From the NCBI GenBank assembly GCA_003290165.1, contig QNQO01001176.1:280865-344864 (forward strand): 64,000 nt of DNA, written 5' to 3'. Each line of letters begins with the position of its first letter. The first letter of the stretch is position 1. The notes below the pieces were generated by a model, which was not told the origin of the DNA, did not search any database, and saw only the letters and a program-made list of their open reading frames with translations. The position numbers were made by a program, and so were the translations under genes. This document shows positions 46,119 to 56,707 of this stretch, one piece after another. The DNA comes from Berberis thunbergii (Eukaryota > Streptophyta > Magnoliopsida > Ranunculales > Berberidaceae).

Positions 46119-46898
46119 GTTAACTAATTTTAAATCATCATACCTTCTATTTTCTGCATTTCATTTTGGGTTTTCTGTGTTTTTGGATATGTGGATCTCA
46201 TTTTTTTTCAGCTATATTCTAATCGTTCTCCACCCATTAGATTAGTGTGGTTGGTAGGTTTGTCCAACCAACATTTCCCAGGAAACATTAGCTTTCTGAA
46301 GAGATCAGAAAGAAAGAAAGAAAGAAATATGATATTATCCATCCCACATCTTTTCCCTACAATTGCAATGACAGGTCATGCATACCTCATCCTGTTCAAT
46401 AGTATTTAAAATTGTTTACACCAATTCCTGCTTTCATTTTCCTTCATGACCATCTTCATTGAGGGCTTGAACAACCCTTCAGATCATGGAGCCCCATTAC
46501 TTGGAATGTGAATGATAGTCCTGATCCAGTTTCTCCTTCCCCAAGGTATCATCTTTAAATATGTTTTAATGTGGATCCAATCTCCTAATAAGACATGAAG
46601 AACACTTCAATTTCAATTGTGAGAGAGACCTTAAACCCTTCAAACCAATTCATAATTATTCGGGTTTAGGGAATCTCTCCAGATCAGTTTTTATTTGTTT
46701 TCAACTTTGGGTATTCATCCTTCAGTTTAATTTTAAAGTGAATAATGTTGATTAATCTGTTTTGGACCACCTACAAGTATTGTATTTTCATTGATGTTGA
46801 GATCTCGGTTGTTGTTTATTTGATTTAACGTTGTTCCCATTCATTTATATTTTCTTTTATTTGATTGTGTGCTATTATTCTCTGAGCTCTAATTGCAG

Positions 46899-47241
46899 TT
46901 TGGCCTAGATGCACTAGATGTTTTGGACCACCATGCATCTGAGAACCCGGAGCTTCCAGATGCACTAGATGCAAAGGGCATTGTATTTCTTGGCCCCCCA
47001 GCTTCATCTATGGCAGCACTAGGAGATAAAAGTGGGGGGCAGCACTAGGAGATCAAATTGGTTCGTCTCTGATTGCTCAATCAGTAGGAGTACCAACTGT
47101 CCCAGTATCGGATAAGCACAAAAATTAAAGCTTCTAGCCTGTGTTTACACAACTGAGGAGGCAGTAGCAAGCTGTCAGGTGGTGGGTTACCCTGCAATGA
47201 TAAAGGCATCTTGGGGTGGTGGTGGCAAGGGTATCAGAAAG
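46899..47241 (+). pseudogene. Captured acetyl-CoA carboxylase fragment (biotin carboxylase domain), left copy
   Basis: Bounded by an AG (TTGCAG) at 46898 and a GT at 47242. It gives [52 protein letters not shown] and ACVYTTEEAVASCQVVGYPA, then MIKASWGGGGKGIRK with the glycine-rich ATP-grasp loop. This is the biotin carboxylase region of the homomeric plant acetyl-CoA carboxylase, which makes malonyl-CoA. A 15-bp direct repeat GCAGCACTAGGAGAT near 47013 and 47041 disrupts the frame and a TAA follows near 47125. Parts of the native exon between KHKN and ACVY are missing. Confidence 0.85.
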
Positions 47242-47609
47242 GTTTGTTTCCTGCTTGACACAATATATTATTCAGATATACAAACTCCAAAGTAAATCTT
47301 AGTAATCATAACTAGGAATGTTGACAGTAATGTTGTTAGTGTATATATGTTATGTGGTATCCTTTTTTATTTTTATGTTTTATTTTTGGAATGTTATCTC
47401 AACTCTTATATGGTTCATCCTAGCTAGCTATACTACCATTTTGAAAGTTTAGTAGATGCTACGGCATGACACGGTAGCCATGTCGGATGGGTTCATTACA
47501 TAAATTTAACTAAAAGAAAAAAAATGTACAGGAATGTTGTCGGTCAGGTTGTTAGTGTATATATGTTCTGTGGTATCCTTTTTTTATTTTTTATGTTTTA
47601 TTTTTGGAA

Positions 47610-47640
47610 CTAGTGTAATACCCGTGCCGTTGGCACTATT
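47610..47640 (-). other. Helitron 3' terminus: hairpin and CTAG
   Basis: The minus strand reads GTGCCAACGGCAC (five-base stem, three-base loop), then GGGTATTACA, then CTAG at 47613-47610, followed by host-side T at 47609. Confidence 0.8.
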
Positions 47641-47843
47641 GCAGACTATGGTTGAAAGAGACATACACACAATATCATTATATCCAAAAAAATGTCAATT
47701 TTTTAATAAGAAAATATACTTCACATAAGTGACTATAATGACAATCAATGTCATGAACAATTAAAAAATCAAAATTTTGACAGAGTTTCCTCTGTATTTT
47801 TCAATATTGAAACCTGTCTGAACCTGTCAAAAAAATTACAATG

Positions 47844-47848
47844 GCAAT
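47844..47848 (+). repeat. Target duplication of element B (GCAAT), left
   Basis: GCAAT here and at 56703-56707 flank the outer LTR ends exactly. Confidence 0.9.
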
Positions 47849-49930
47849 TGATGCGGATTTAACTAACCTAAATTAACAGGTTAATTTAACCTACTTGTAA
47901 TAACCGCAAGTGCACGGTGCCTAACTGGTAGACAACGGCAAGTACGGGTCGATCCCACGAGGAAGGTGGATGCAATTGAAATTTTAGAATTTAATTAAAC
48001 TAATTTATAGGAAAGGGGGTTACAGCATTTTTAAATCTAAACTAAAAATCAAATTAAAAACAAAAGAAAAAGTTTTAAATAATATGAGAAAGGAAACCAA
48101 GGCATTGAATCCACCACAGGTTCTTTGAGATTTGTGTAATCAAAGATATTGTTTTCAAGATTTAACATGACTAACCTAAAGATTAATCTAAGTTCACAAT
48201 TGATTTAAGCATAGGTATAAACCCCTAGAATTGCGTGTCTTCTTACAGCACACACAATCACAGGTTTATTTTAACTAATCCTAATCCCTAGCATTGTGTG
48301 TCTTCTTACGGTACACACAATCACAGATTCAGATTAATTGATTAAATCAGACTTTTGAATTTCAACAAAGGGTACTTCTAACTACCGACTAGTCTAGATA
48401 ATTAATCAGGATATAATCGGTGAAAGCAATTTATTAAAAATCATAAATCAAATGTGTTTAACGTTCAAGCATAAAGAAAATAATAAATTTAAATACACAA
48501 ACTCTAGGAAATCCCGTGGTTTCATCGTAGCCTTGGCGAATGGTTTAGCTGGTCATGGTGGCGGTGGGCACAACGTCAATGGAGGTGGAAATCATCTCTG
48601 CATGGACGCGAATCCCGAGAAAACTGGTCCAACAGCTTGTGGTGGCTCTTACAGAAACGGGGGTGCAAATAGCCAAAAATCAAAACCAGATTTAAAATTC
48701 CCGCACTACAGTGCCGCTACAGTGCCACCGACGCGCCACCGTCTTCTCCAGCGGGACAGCGGTCGCTCCGCCGTTGTCCGTCGCTCCCCGTGATCGTCCT
48801 CGGGCTCAATTCATCTCCAGAACCTGAAAAAGGAAAATAGAGGGTGAGGAAACAGCTACAAAACCGAAATAAAACAGAGAAGGAAAATGAAACAGGGAGC
48901 TCCCTGTTTTACGGTGGTGGCGCTGTTTCGCGAGGTGGTGGCGGTGATGATTGGCCTGGTCGTGACGGTGGTCGCGACAGAGGGAGTCAGGAAGAAGCTC
49001 GAGACGAAGAGAGGCCGAGAAATGAGAGGAACAGACTCTGTCGCGATTCGAAACAGAGTCGCGGTGCGGCTCTGTTTCGCGGCTTTTTGTGGTGGTTCTG
49101 TCGCGGGCTTTTCGTGCGGTGGTGGAGCTCGTGCGGTGGCAATGGTGAGGTGAACAGGGGAGAGGAGCAGAGAGTGGTGGTGGAGAGAAAATTGGACGTG
49201 AAACAGGGTTGTCACACCCCTATTTCACGGTGGTGACGGTGGCGGTTGTGGAGCTCGGTGGTGGCGATGGCGAGGTGACTGTGGTGGCGAGGGTGTGGTG
49301 ACTACTGAGTGAGTGGAGTGAGTGAGAGATGGATGGGTGGAAGAGGGATAGGTGGTGGTGATGAGGGTGAGGTGAATTTGAGAGAAAGAGGATTATTTTT
49401 CTTCCTAATTTGCTTGTTTCCCTTCTCTTTTCTCCCCCTTTTTCTCACCCCCATTATCCTCTATTTATAGAAAATAGCCAAGATGAATAGGGATGAGATG
49501 AGGGGTAGATTCATCAATGAGGGTAGGATTGGGTTTGGTTTTAGGTTATGGATGGGGTTTAGGTTAAGAATTAGGTTTCAAGGTTTAGGTTTGTGGGGTT
49601 TTAGGTTATGAATTAGGTTTCAAGGTTTAGGTTTGTGGGGTTTTAGGTTATGAATTAGGTTTGTGGATTTTTAGGTTGTGAGCTAGGTGTTGGGTATAGG
49701 TTTTTGGATTTTAGGTTGTGAGCTAGGTGTTGGGTTTAGGTTTGTGTTTTGTTTGATACCACCATTGAAATTGCCTAATTGTCGTTTGTGACGGCTTAAT
49801 ATGGATTTATCGTTTAAGCTCAAATTCCTGCAAAGATATTAAAACGAAATAATTACTATAAAATATAATAATCGAAACACTAACATGTACAAATTAAGGG
49901 ATATATTCTGTAATAATTATGTGAATATCA
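47849..49930 (-). repeat. Element B 3' LTR
   Basis: Plus-strand ends TGATGCGG...GAATATCA. Includes a GC-rich block (48500-49300) open in several frames without protein signature. A tandem array of about 42-bp units rich in TTTAGGTT / AATTAGGTTTCAAGG lies at 49540-49745. Confidence 0.92.
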
Positions 49931-52228
49931 AATACCCCCAAACCTATATTTTGCTAGTCCTCGAGCAAAACAATAAAAAGAAAATCCTAACTCACTTTCG
50001 CAGGAATCATCGGTTGCACTTACCTTAAACGTGCAACAAGGCTTTAAACCCCAAGATTACCTCTAGTGGACGAGTTATAGTCTCGTGAGGGTTTCCAGAC
50101 ATGTTACCCACAAACATTACTGACTCAATCAAAACTTGGTCAAATAGTGTTCATTTTAAAACTTCAAGAAATGCAGGAAACAAATAGTGTCATTTTAGTG
50201 TATCAACAAATCCCCAAATAATTTAATATTCTCCAAAGGTTAGAAAAAATTCATAATCATCCTCAACTCAATGTGTGTGTGTGGATAACACTGTCAACAT
50301 AACTTTTCATTTCAGAGTAAAACAATGACTAAATCTCCTGTAGAAAGTTTGTTTTGACTTCAAACCTCTCATGTCACTCACAACAAAACACTCAGAGATT
50401 TGATATTTCACTCAGTTTATATGTGAGGAAAAGAGTAAATGATGGAAACAATCATCTCACATATAGTAATATGAAGAACGGACTTTTCAAGAATGGAATG
50501 AACATGATCTCATGGACAGGAATATCAATTACTTTTGGAAATGTTGAATCAAACACCATAGGTCTTAGTTATTAAATCTCCACATCTACATAACCAACCT
50601 TTACCTAAGATCAACTAGGACTTTGTTGGGTTGTAACGGGGCTTGGGTAATGGTTAATAAGAAATGTCAAAGGATTCTAACAAAAATTTCTAGGAATGTA
50701 TACACCCATTATACGTACAATTAGGGCTGTCAAGAATAAATCAATGTTGCGCACCATCAATTTTTTTTTCATTCTCACATCTTTATCCTCATTCACATTC
50801 TTCTTCTGCTTTCTTTTCTTTCTTTGTCTTTCTTTCTTTTTCTTTCTTTCTTTCTTTTTCTTTCTTTCATAGAGGATTTATGAAATATCTCATATTTTGC
50901 TATTTCTTGCCCTTTTTACACCAAGTATATTCATCCGTACACATTCCCAGAAAAATTGGGTAAAGGTTAATGGGTTAACAAATAAAAGGTTAATCTATGG
51001 CTCAAAAGGCTACAAAAAGTTAATGTTATGGGTAAGTTAAAAGGCTAATTAATGGTCTAAGAAAAAAAATGCCTAGATCATTACCTAAGTTCGGGTCAGT
51101 ATTATGACATCTCAATTGAATAAGCCAAGAAGTTCTAGTGTAATAATTCAATTTTTATGTCATTCCCAAAGCAATTGATCAGAAAAATGAGAATAATGAG
51201 ATCATCAACGAGATAATACGGACTCAAGAAAAATCAGAGTTTATGTATAACCCTCAGAAAAATAGAAAGGCTCAAAACTTTCAGGGTTAAGTCTCCACTA
51301 TTATTCTAAGGTTTTCTAGTATATATTTCACTCATCAACTTCAAGTTATGCTAACATGGCTCATGGTGCAAAGATAATCGAGTTGAAAAATCTTATGAAC
51401 CAGATCTAACTTAAGGATCATACTAAACTTTCAGTCTTTATCAATATACCAATATGTCAAGCTGGCTTGCATTTTCTTGAATATAAAACATTTACAATTT
51501 ATTTTCATAATCGCAAAAGACCAAGTTTTATTGACAGAAAGTTTTTTTTTTTTTTTTTTTTTTAAGAAAAGAAAAGAAAAACACTACGAAAAAATGAAAA
51601 ACTCACCGACTCATGAATTTTAAGAAAAGAAAACACTATGAAAAAATGAAAAACTCACCGACTCATGAATCTACCCCCAAACCTAATCCAAACATTGTCC
51701 TCAATGTTTAATAAAATAATTCTGACAAATGAATGAAGTAAGTACATGAGAGGGAGTTAGAACATTATTACCACGGTGAAGATTTTACCAGTTTCCAAGA
51801 AGTCATCCATCAATGAGGCTCATAAACATAAGAATCATGGAGTTTTCATTAGAAATTGATAAAATGCAGACTCGACACTAATAAAGAAAACTAAAAAGGA
51901 AAGGCAAGTTGGAAGTCAAAACTGTTACGGAGCTAACGAGTATGAGTGAAACACAACTAAATAGGGTACTCGAAAATCAATCCAGACTAACAGCAAAGAC
52001 ACACAACTAAAGCTAGGCTGCCTCCTAGGAGCGCTTGGTTTACCGTCATCAGCCCGACAAATATTCTTCCTAAAAAATGGTGTATCAAATAGTGGAGAGG
52101 AAGAACATGACAAACACTTAGTCCATGGTCGTATATCAACAACCTGAACAGTTGAGGATCAGTCCACCAAAATATAGCAATCACATGGGGCACCAAATAC
52201 ACTAGGACATTCCAAAAGTGACCAGTAG
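49931..52228 (-). other. Element B 3' interior, non-coding
   Basis: Holds the polypurine tract (49931-49945) and a TTTC/CTTT microsatellite (50795-50872). A 23-base T run sits near 51541, and an internal CATTGAGGACAATGTTTGGATT-like stretch (minus strand, near 51665-51700) is typical of Athila elements after gag-pol. No domain is readable. Confidence 0.7.
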
Positions 52229-53217
52229 TCATACACAACAGATGATCCTTGCGTGCTCCAAAAGGAAACATCCTATGTCTGGTTCCAAATCAGATGATTG
52301 AGTAATTTGCACAACAGGATGGTGAAAACTGAAATCCTCACTACAACACAAGGGATCGGTGAAAGTAGCCTTAATAAATGGGAATGCGATGCAAGTAGAT
52401 GAGACGATGGATATATCAGGTGGTATAGGCTCATCACATGAATCACATAGAGATGTTGGTCTAGACAACTCATCACTTGAAAATGCATACCTGAGGGTGT
52501 CAGGTAATTGTTTAAGGTTAAGCTCAGGTGGCTCAACTGATGGGGCTAGTTTTGACTCACTGAGTGGAAGAGGCTTCACTTTAGACTTCCATTTATAACT
52601 AGCATCCACAATGGGGACCGAGTCAAGCAAATCATTGACTTCCCTAATGGAATCATCAACATCAAAGTCTAAACTAAATTGAGTCAAACAAGCCTCTAAA
52701 CAGTCAAGGGGAGACTCTAAAAAATGTTCACAGTTTGATTCGATGCATGAGTCACTAGGGAGGCATGAGTCAACAAGGGAAGGAGATGTTTGTAGTGCCT
52801 CAAAATCGACAGGTTCATCAATAAATGAGTCACTAGGGAATTTTTCTGACTCTATCTCAGGAAGTGACTCAACTATCTGACTCACAGTCATCTCAAGTTT
52901 CCGGATAGCTTGAGAGTTTTGTTGAAAAATAGTTGTCAAATCTGTGATATTATGAGAATTTTGCTCAAGCACTTCTCCTGTTCGCTCTATAAAATTTTCA
53001 TGATATTCTCTAACTCAGTATCAGGAATGAAAACTGGAGGAGTCTGAGGAGTGTCTAGAGGGCCTTCATGGTACTGACCATGAGCCCATGAGGAGTCAGG
53101 ATGATAGGCTAGACCTGGGTTGTAATAATCTAAATATGAATCATAATCAGATCGTCGCATGTCATAAAATGAATTGACTTGCTCGTAAAAATAGGCTGGA
53201 TAATCCCTTGTGTTCAT
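52229..53217 (-). pseudogene. Element B ORF: linker-like protein of an Athila-type element, frameshifted
   Basis: From the ATG at 53217 the frame reads MNTRDYPAYFYEQVNSFYDM in a Tyr/Asp-rich segment. A frameshift near 53005 leads to a predicted coiled coil (GEVLEQNSHNITDLTTIFQQ, IRKLEMTVSQI), an acidic Ser/Asp-rich segment, and SVEPPELNLKQLPDTLRYAF. The last motif resembles the PPKLELKPLP..LKYAF linker between gag and protease in Athila elements. The end (52229) is Cys-rich and without known domain. No capsid, protease or reverse transcriptase follows. About 330 residues in total. Confidence 0.6.
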
Positions 53218-54601
53218 TTTTTTTTGTTTTTTTTTTTTTAAAGCACTAACTCTAAAAATATACACAGGCTCACATGCAAACAACAACCAATAAATGCACA
53301 AGAAACATGACTCCCTAAGCAATCAATGTTTTTGAGATCAATTATATTTTTATCTTTGGGGGACAATTATTTCTTATGTAATCTTTATGACATAACAATG
53401 GGTGCTACAAGTTGATCCTAAGAGTGTACACTTTACACCGCAAAGTTCAAAATCAGTAGGCTAGAGTTTTGTTTCAAAGAAACCGGATTACCGCACAAGA
53501 GAAGGAGGTCACAATGGTCCAATTAAGTACTTCCTTGTGCTACCGCTCTGTAAGCCAATAGATGTGAGAACGATGTGATGTTAAATGCACACTTGAGGCT
53601 TGTGTTCCTAACCAAAAACTGTTAGTTACACCAATTCTTCTTGTGGATCGTAGCTTACTTATGACTCGGCGTACCGGGTGAATTACCCTTGTGGCAGTGG
53701 CCTCTCGGAGTTCATTGAATGATTAAACCCATCGTCACTTTTAGCTTGGATCAACACAAAAAATATTGGATTCACCTTGGTCTTGGTTGTCCTATGAACA
53801 CCGTACCTAAAAAATGCTCTATCTAACTTGCTAATTGATTTTAATTATGTTAGGATATTGGTTGCACACAGCTGGAGTGATGAGGTGGGGATATCAAGTC
53901 CCACCAATTTCTATTTATAAGCTGGGTCTGCTTATTATGAATTACTAAAATTTAGCATCCACAATTACAGAAATTTAACAACCAATCACACAATTTCAAA
54001 CAATTACATCAAGCACCCTGGTCGCTAATACGTTGCGTGTGATAGAAATACTTACAGTGTGCGCATTCCGTTCTACACAAAAAGTTAGCACAATTAAAAA
54101 AAAGTCCGACTTCTCTTTATATGTTTCAATCAGCACACAAGCACATGCAAATAAATTTACTGGTCTTGGTCTTAGAAGTCGGATTTCTAAATCATAAAAA
54201 ATTATTGGGTAACAATTAAAATTGTTTCCCTATAATTTCTTTTGACTTAGAAAATTTTGGGTTTTTTTTTTTTTTTTTTTTAATTAAACAAAATGAAAAA
54301 TAGTAAAGTTCAAAAAATTATTACACCGCACACTCGTAAAACGAGGTGAAAATAAAAGTACAACTCTCCTCACAAAATAAAAGTTTTCTTGATGTTTTTG
54401 CAGGATCGTCAAATTTCCTCGAGAAGCGTGTAATCTGCAAAATCAACAGAAAATGAGTGTAAAAAGAACAAAATAAAAATAAAAATAAGAATAAATTTAA
54501 ATATTTTTTTTTAAAAATTTTTAATTTTATAATTTTATAATTTTTTTTTTGATTTTTATAATTAGTGAAAATAAATCTTAAATTCAATTACAACGCAACC
54601 T
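53218..54601 (-). other. Element B leader
   Basis: About 1.4 kb of non-coding leader between primer site and ORF. It contains T runs near 53218-53240 and 54256-54281 and AT-rich sequence at 54450-54590. No open frame with domain signature. Confidence 0.65.
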
Positions 54602-54619
54602 TCCCCGGCAACGGCGCCA
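54602..54619 (-). other. Element B primer-binding site, tRNA-Asp type
   Basis: Minus strand TGGCGCCGTTGCCGGGGA, identical to the element A site at 18120-18137, six bases from the LTR. Confidence 0.9.
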
Positions 54620-54625
54620 AAAACT

Positions 54626-56702
54626 AGATGCGGATTTAACTAACCTAAATTAACAGGTTAATTTAACCTACTTGTAATAACCGCAAGTGCACGGTGCCTA
54701 ACTGGTAGACAACGGCAAGTACGGGTCGATCCCACGAGGAAGGTGGATGCAATTGAAATTTTAGAATTTAATTAAACTAATTTATAGGAAAGGGGGTTAC
54801 AGCATTTTTAAATCTAAACTAAAAATCAAATTAAAAACAAAAGAAAAAGTTTTAAATAATATGAGAAAGGAAACCAAGGCATTGAATCCACCACAGGTTC
54901 TTTGAGATTTGTGTAATCAAAGATATTGTTTTCAAATTTAACATGACTAACCTAAAGATTAATCTAAGTTCACAATTGATTTAAGCATAGGTATAAACCC
55001 CTAGAATTGCGTGTCTTCTTACAGCACACACAATCACAGGTTTATTTTAACTAATCCTAATCCCTAGCATTGTGTGTCTTCTTACGGTACACACAATCAC
55101 AGATTCAGATTAATTGATTAAATCAGACTTTTGAATTTCAACAAAGGGTACTTCTAACTACCGACTAGTCTAGATAATTAATCAGGATATAATCGGTGAA
55201 AGCAATTATTAAAAATCATAAATCAAATGTGTTTAACGTTCAAGCATAAAGAAAATAATAAATTTAAATACACAAACTCTAGGAAATCCCGTGGTTTCAT
55301 CGTAGCCTTGGCGAATGGTTTAGCTGGTCATGGTGGCGGTGGGCACAACGTCAATGGAGGTGGAAATCATCTCTGCATGGACGCGAATCCCGAGAAAACT
55401 GGTCCAACAGCTTGTGGTGGCTCTTACAGAAACGGGGGTGCAAATAGCCAAAAATCAAAACCAGATTTAAAATTCCCGCGCTACAGTGCCGTTACAGTGC
55501 CACCGACGCGCCACCGTCTTCTCCAGCGGGACAGCGGTCGCTCCGCCGTTGTCCGTCGCTCCCCGTGATCGTCCTCGGGCTCAATTCATCTCCAGAACCT
55601 GAAAAAGGAAAATAGAGGGTGAGGAAACAGCTACAAAACCGAAATAAAACAGAGAAGGAAAATGAAACAGGGAGCTCCCTGTTTTACGGTGGTGGCGCTG
55701 TTTCGCGAGGTGGTGGCGGTGATGATTGGCCTGGTCGTGACGGTGGTCGCGACAGAGGGAGTCAGGAAGAAGCTCGAGACGAAGAGAGGCCGAGAAATGA
55801 GAGGAACAGACTCTGTCGCGATTCGAAACAGAGTCGCGGTGCGGCTCTGTTTCGCGGCTTTTTGTGGTGGTTCTGTCGCGGCTTTTCGTGCGGTGGTGGA
55901 GCTCGTGCGGTGGCAATGGTGAGGTGAACAGGGGAGAGGAGCAGAGAGTGGTGGTGGAGAGAAAATTGGACGTGAAACAGGGTTGTCACACCCCTATTTC
56001 ACGGTGGTGACGGTGGCGGTTGTGGAGCTCGGTGGTGGCGATGGCGAGGTGACTGTGGTGGCGAGGGTGTGGTGACTACTGAGTGAGTGGAGTGAGTGAG
56101 AGATGGATGGGTGGAAGAGGGATAGGTGGTGGTGATGAGGGTGAGGTGAATTTGAGAGAAAGAGGATTATTTTTCTTCCTAATTTGCTTGTTTCCCTTCT
56201 CTTTTCTCCCCCTTTTTCTCACCCCATTATCCTCTATTTATAGAAATAGCCAAGATGAATAGGGATGAGATGAGGGGTAGATTCATCAATGAGGGTAGGA
56301 TTGGGTTTGGTTTTAGGTTATGGATGGGGTTTAGGTTAAGAATTAGGTTTCAAGGTTTAGGTTTGTGGGGTTTTAGGTTATGAATTAGGTTTCAAGGTTT
56401 AGGTTTGTGGGGTTTTAGGTTATGAATTAGGTTTGTGGATTTTTAGGTTGTGAGCTAGGTGTTGGGTATAGGTTTTTGGATTTTAGGTTGTGAGCTAGGT
56501 GTTGGGTTTAGGTTTGTGTTTTGTTTGATACCACCATTGAAATTGCCTAATTGTCGTTTGTGACGGCTTAATATGGATTTATCGTTTAAGCTCAAATTCC
56601 TGCAAAGATATTAAAACGAAATAATTACTATAAAATATAATAATCGAAACACTAACATGTACAAATTAAGGGATATATTCTGTAATAATTATGTGAATAT
56701 CA
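54626..56702 (-). repeat. Element B 5' LTR
   Basis: Near identical to 47849-49930, including the GC-rich block and the TTTAGG-rich array (about 56310-56522). Its inner end reads ATCT on the minus strand where the other LTR and element A read ATCA. Confidence 0.92.
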
Positions 56703-56707
56703 GCAAT
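56703..56707 (+). repeat. Target duplication of element B (GCAAT), right
   Basis: Matches 47844-47848. Confidence 0.9.

Larger units (their letters stand above)
45263..47609 (+). mobile_element. Inverted partial Helitron copy (5' 2.35 kb), left arm of the palindromic composite
   Basis: Begins TCTATCTTACAATTCAAAGTG after a host A at 45262. It is collinear with the reverse complement of 59997-62376 over its whole length, with only scattered substitutions and small indels. It ends at TTTTTGGAA, directly before the CTAG terminus of the minus-strand Helitron. It contains the captured VHS and acetyl-CoA carboxylase exons described below. The palindrome ACTGTTCATGAACAGT lies at 45291-45306 near the 5' end. 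Confidence 0.75.
47849..56702 (-). mobile_element. Element B: Athila-related LTR retrotransposon, gag domain and pol missing
   Basis: Two nearly identical LTRs (2082 and 2077 bp), perfect GCAAT duplication, tRNA-Asp-type primer site (54602-54619) and polypurine tract AGGTTTGGGGGTATT (minus strand, beside 49930). LTR termini, primer site, polypurine tract and the 3' leader with CCCTCACGAGACTATAACTC match element A, so the two are subfamilies of one lineage. The 4.7-kb interior has no reverse transcriptase, integrase or gag capsid domain. The high LTR similarity points to a recent insertion. Confidence 0.92.

Noticed and set aside
46825..47007. Identical 60-residue frames at 46825-47007 (-) and 60602-60784 (+)
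   Set aside because: They are the antisense of the captured acetyl-CoA carboxylase exon; identity is due to the inverted repeat, not coding constraint.
48844..49236. Gly/Arg-rich open frames in the element B LTRs (also 55619-55927)
   Set aside because: They lie wholly within LTRs, on both strands, with simple-repeat character. They are not treated as genes.
49540..49745. Interstitial telomere repeat
   Set aside because: Units are TTTAGGTT / AATTAGG mixtures in a ~42-bp period, not TTTAGGG arrays, and they are confined to LTRs.
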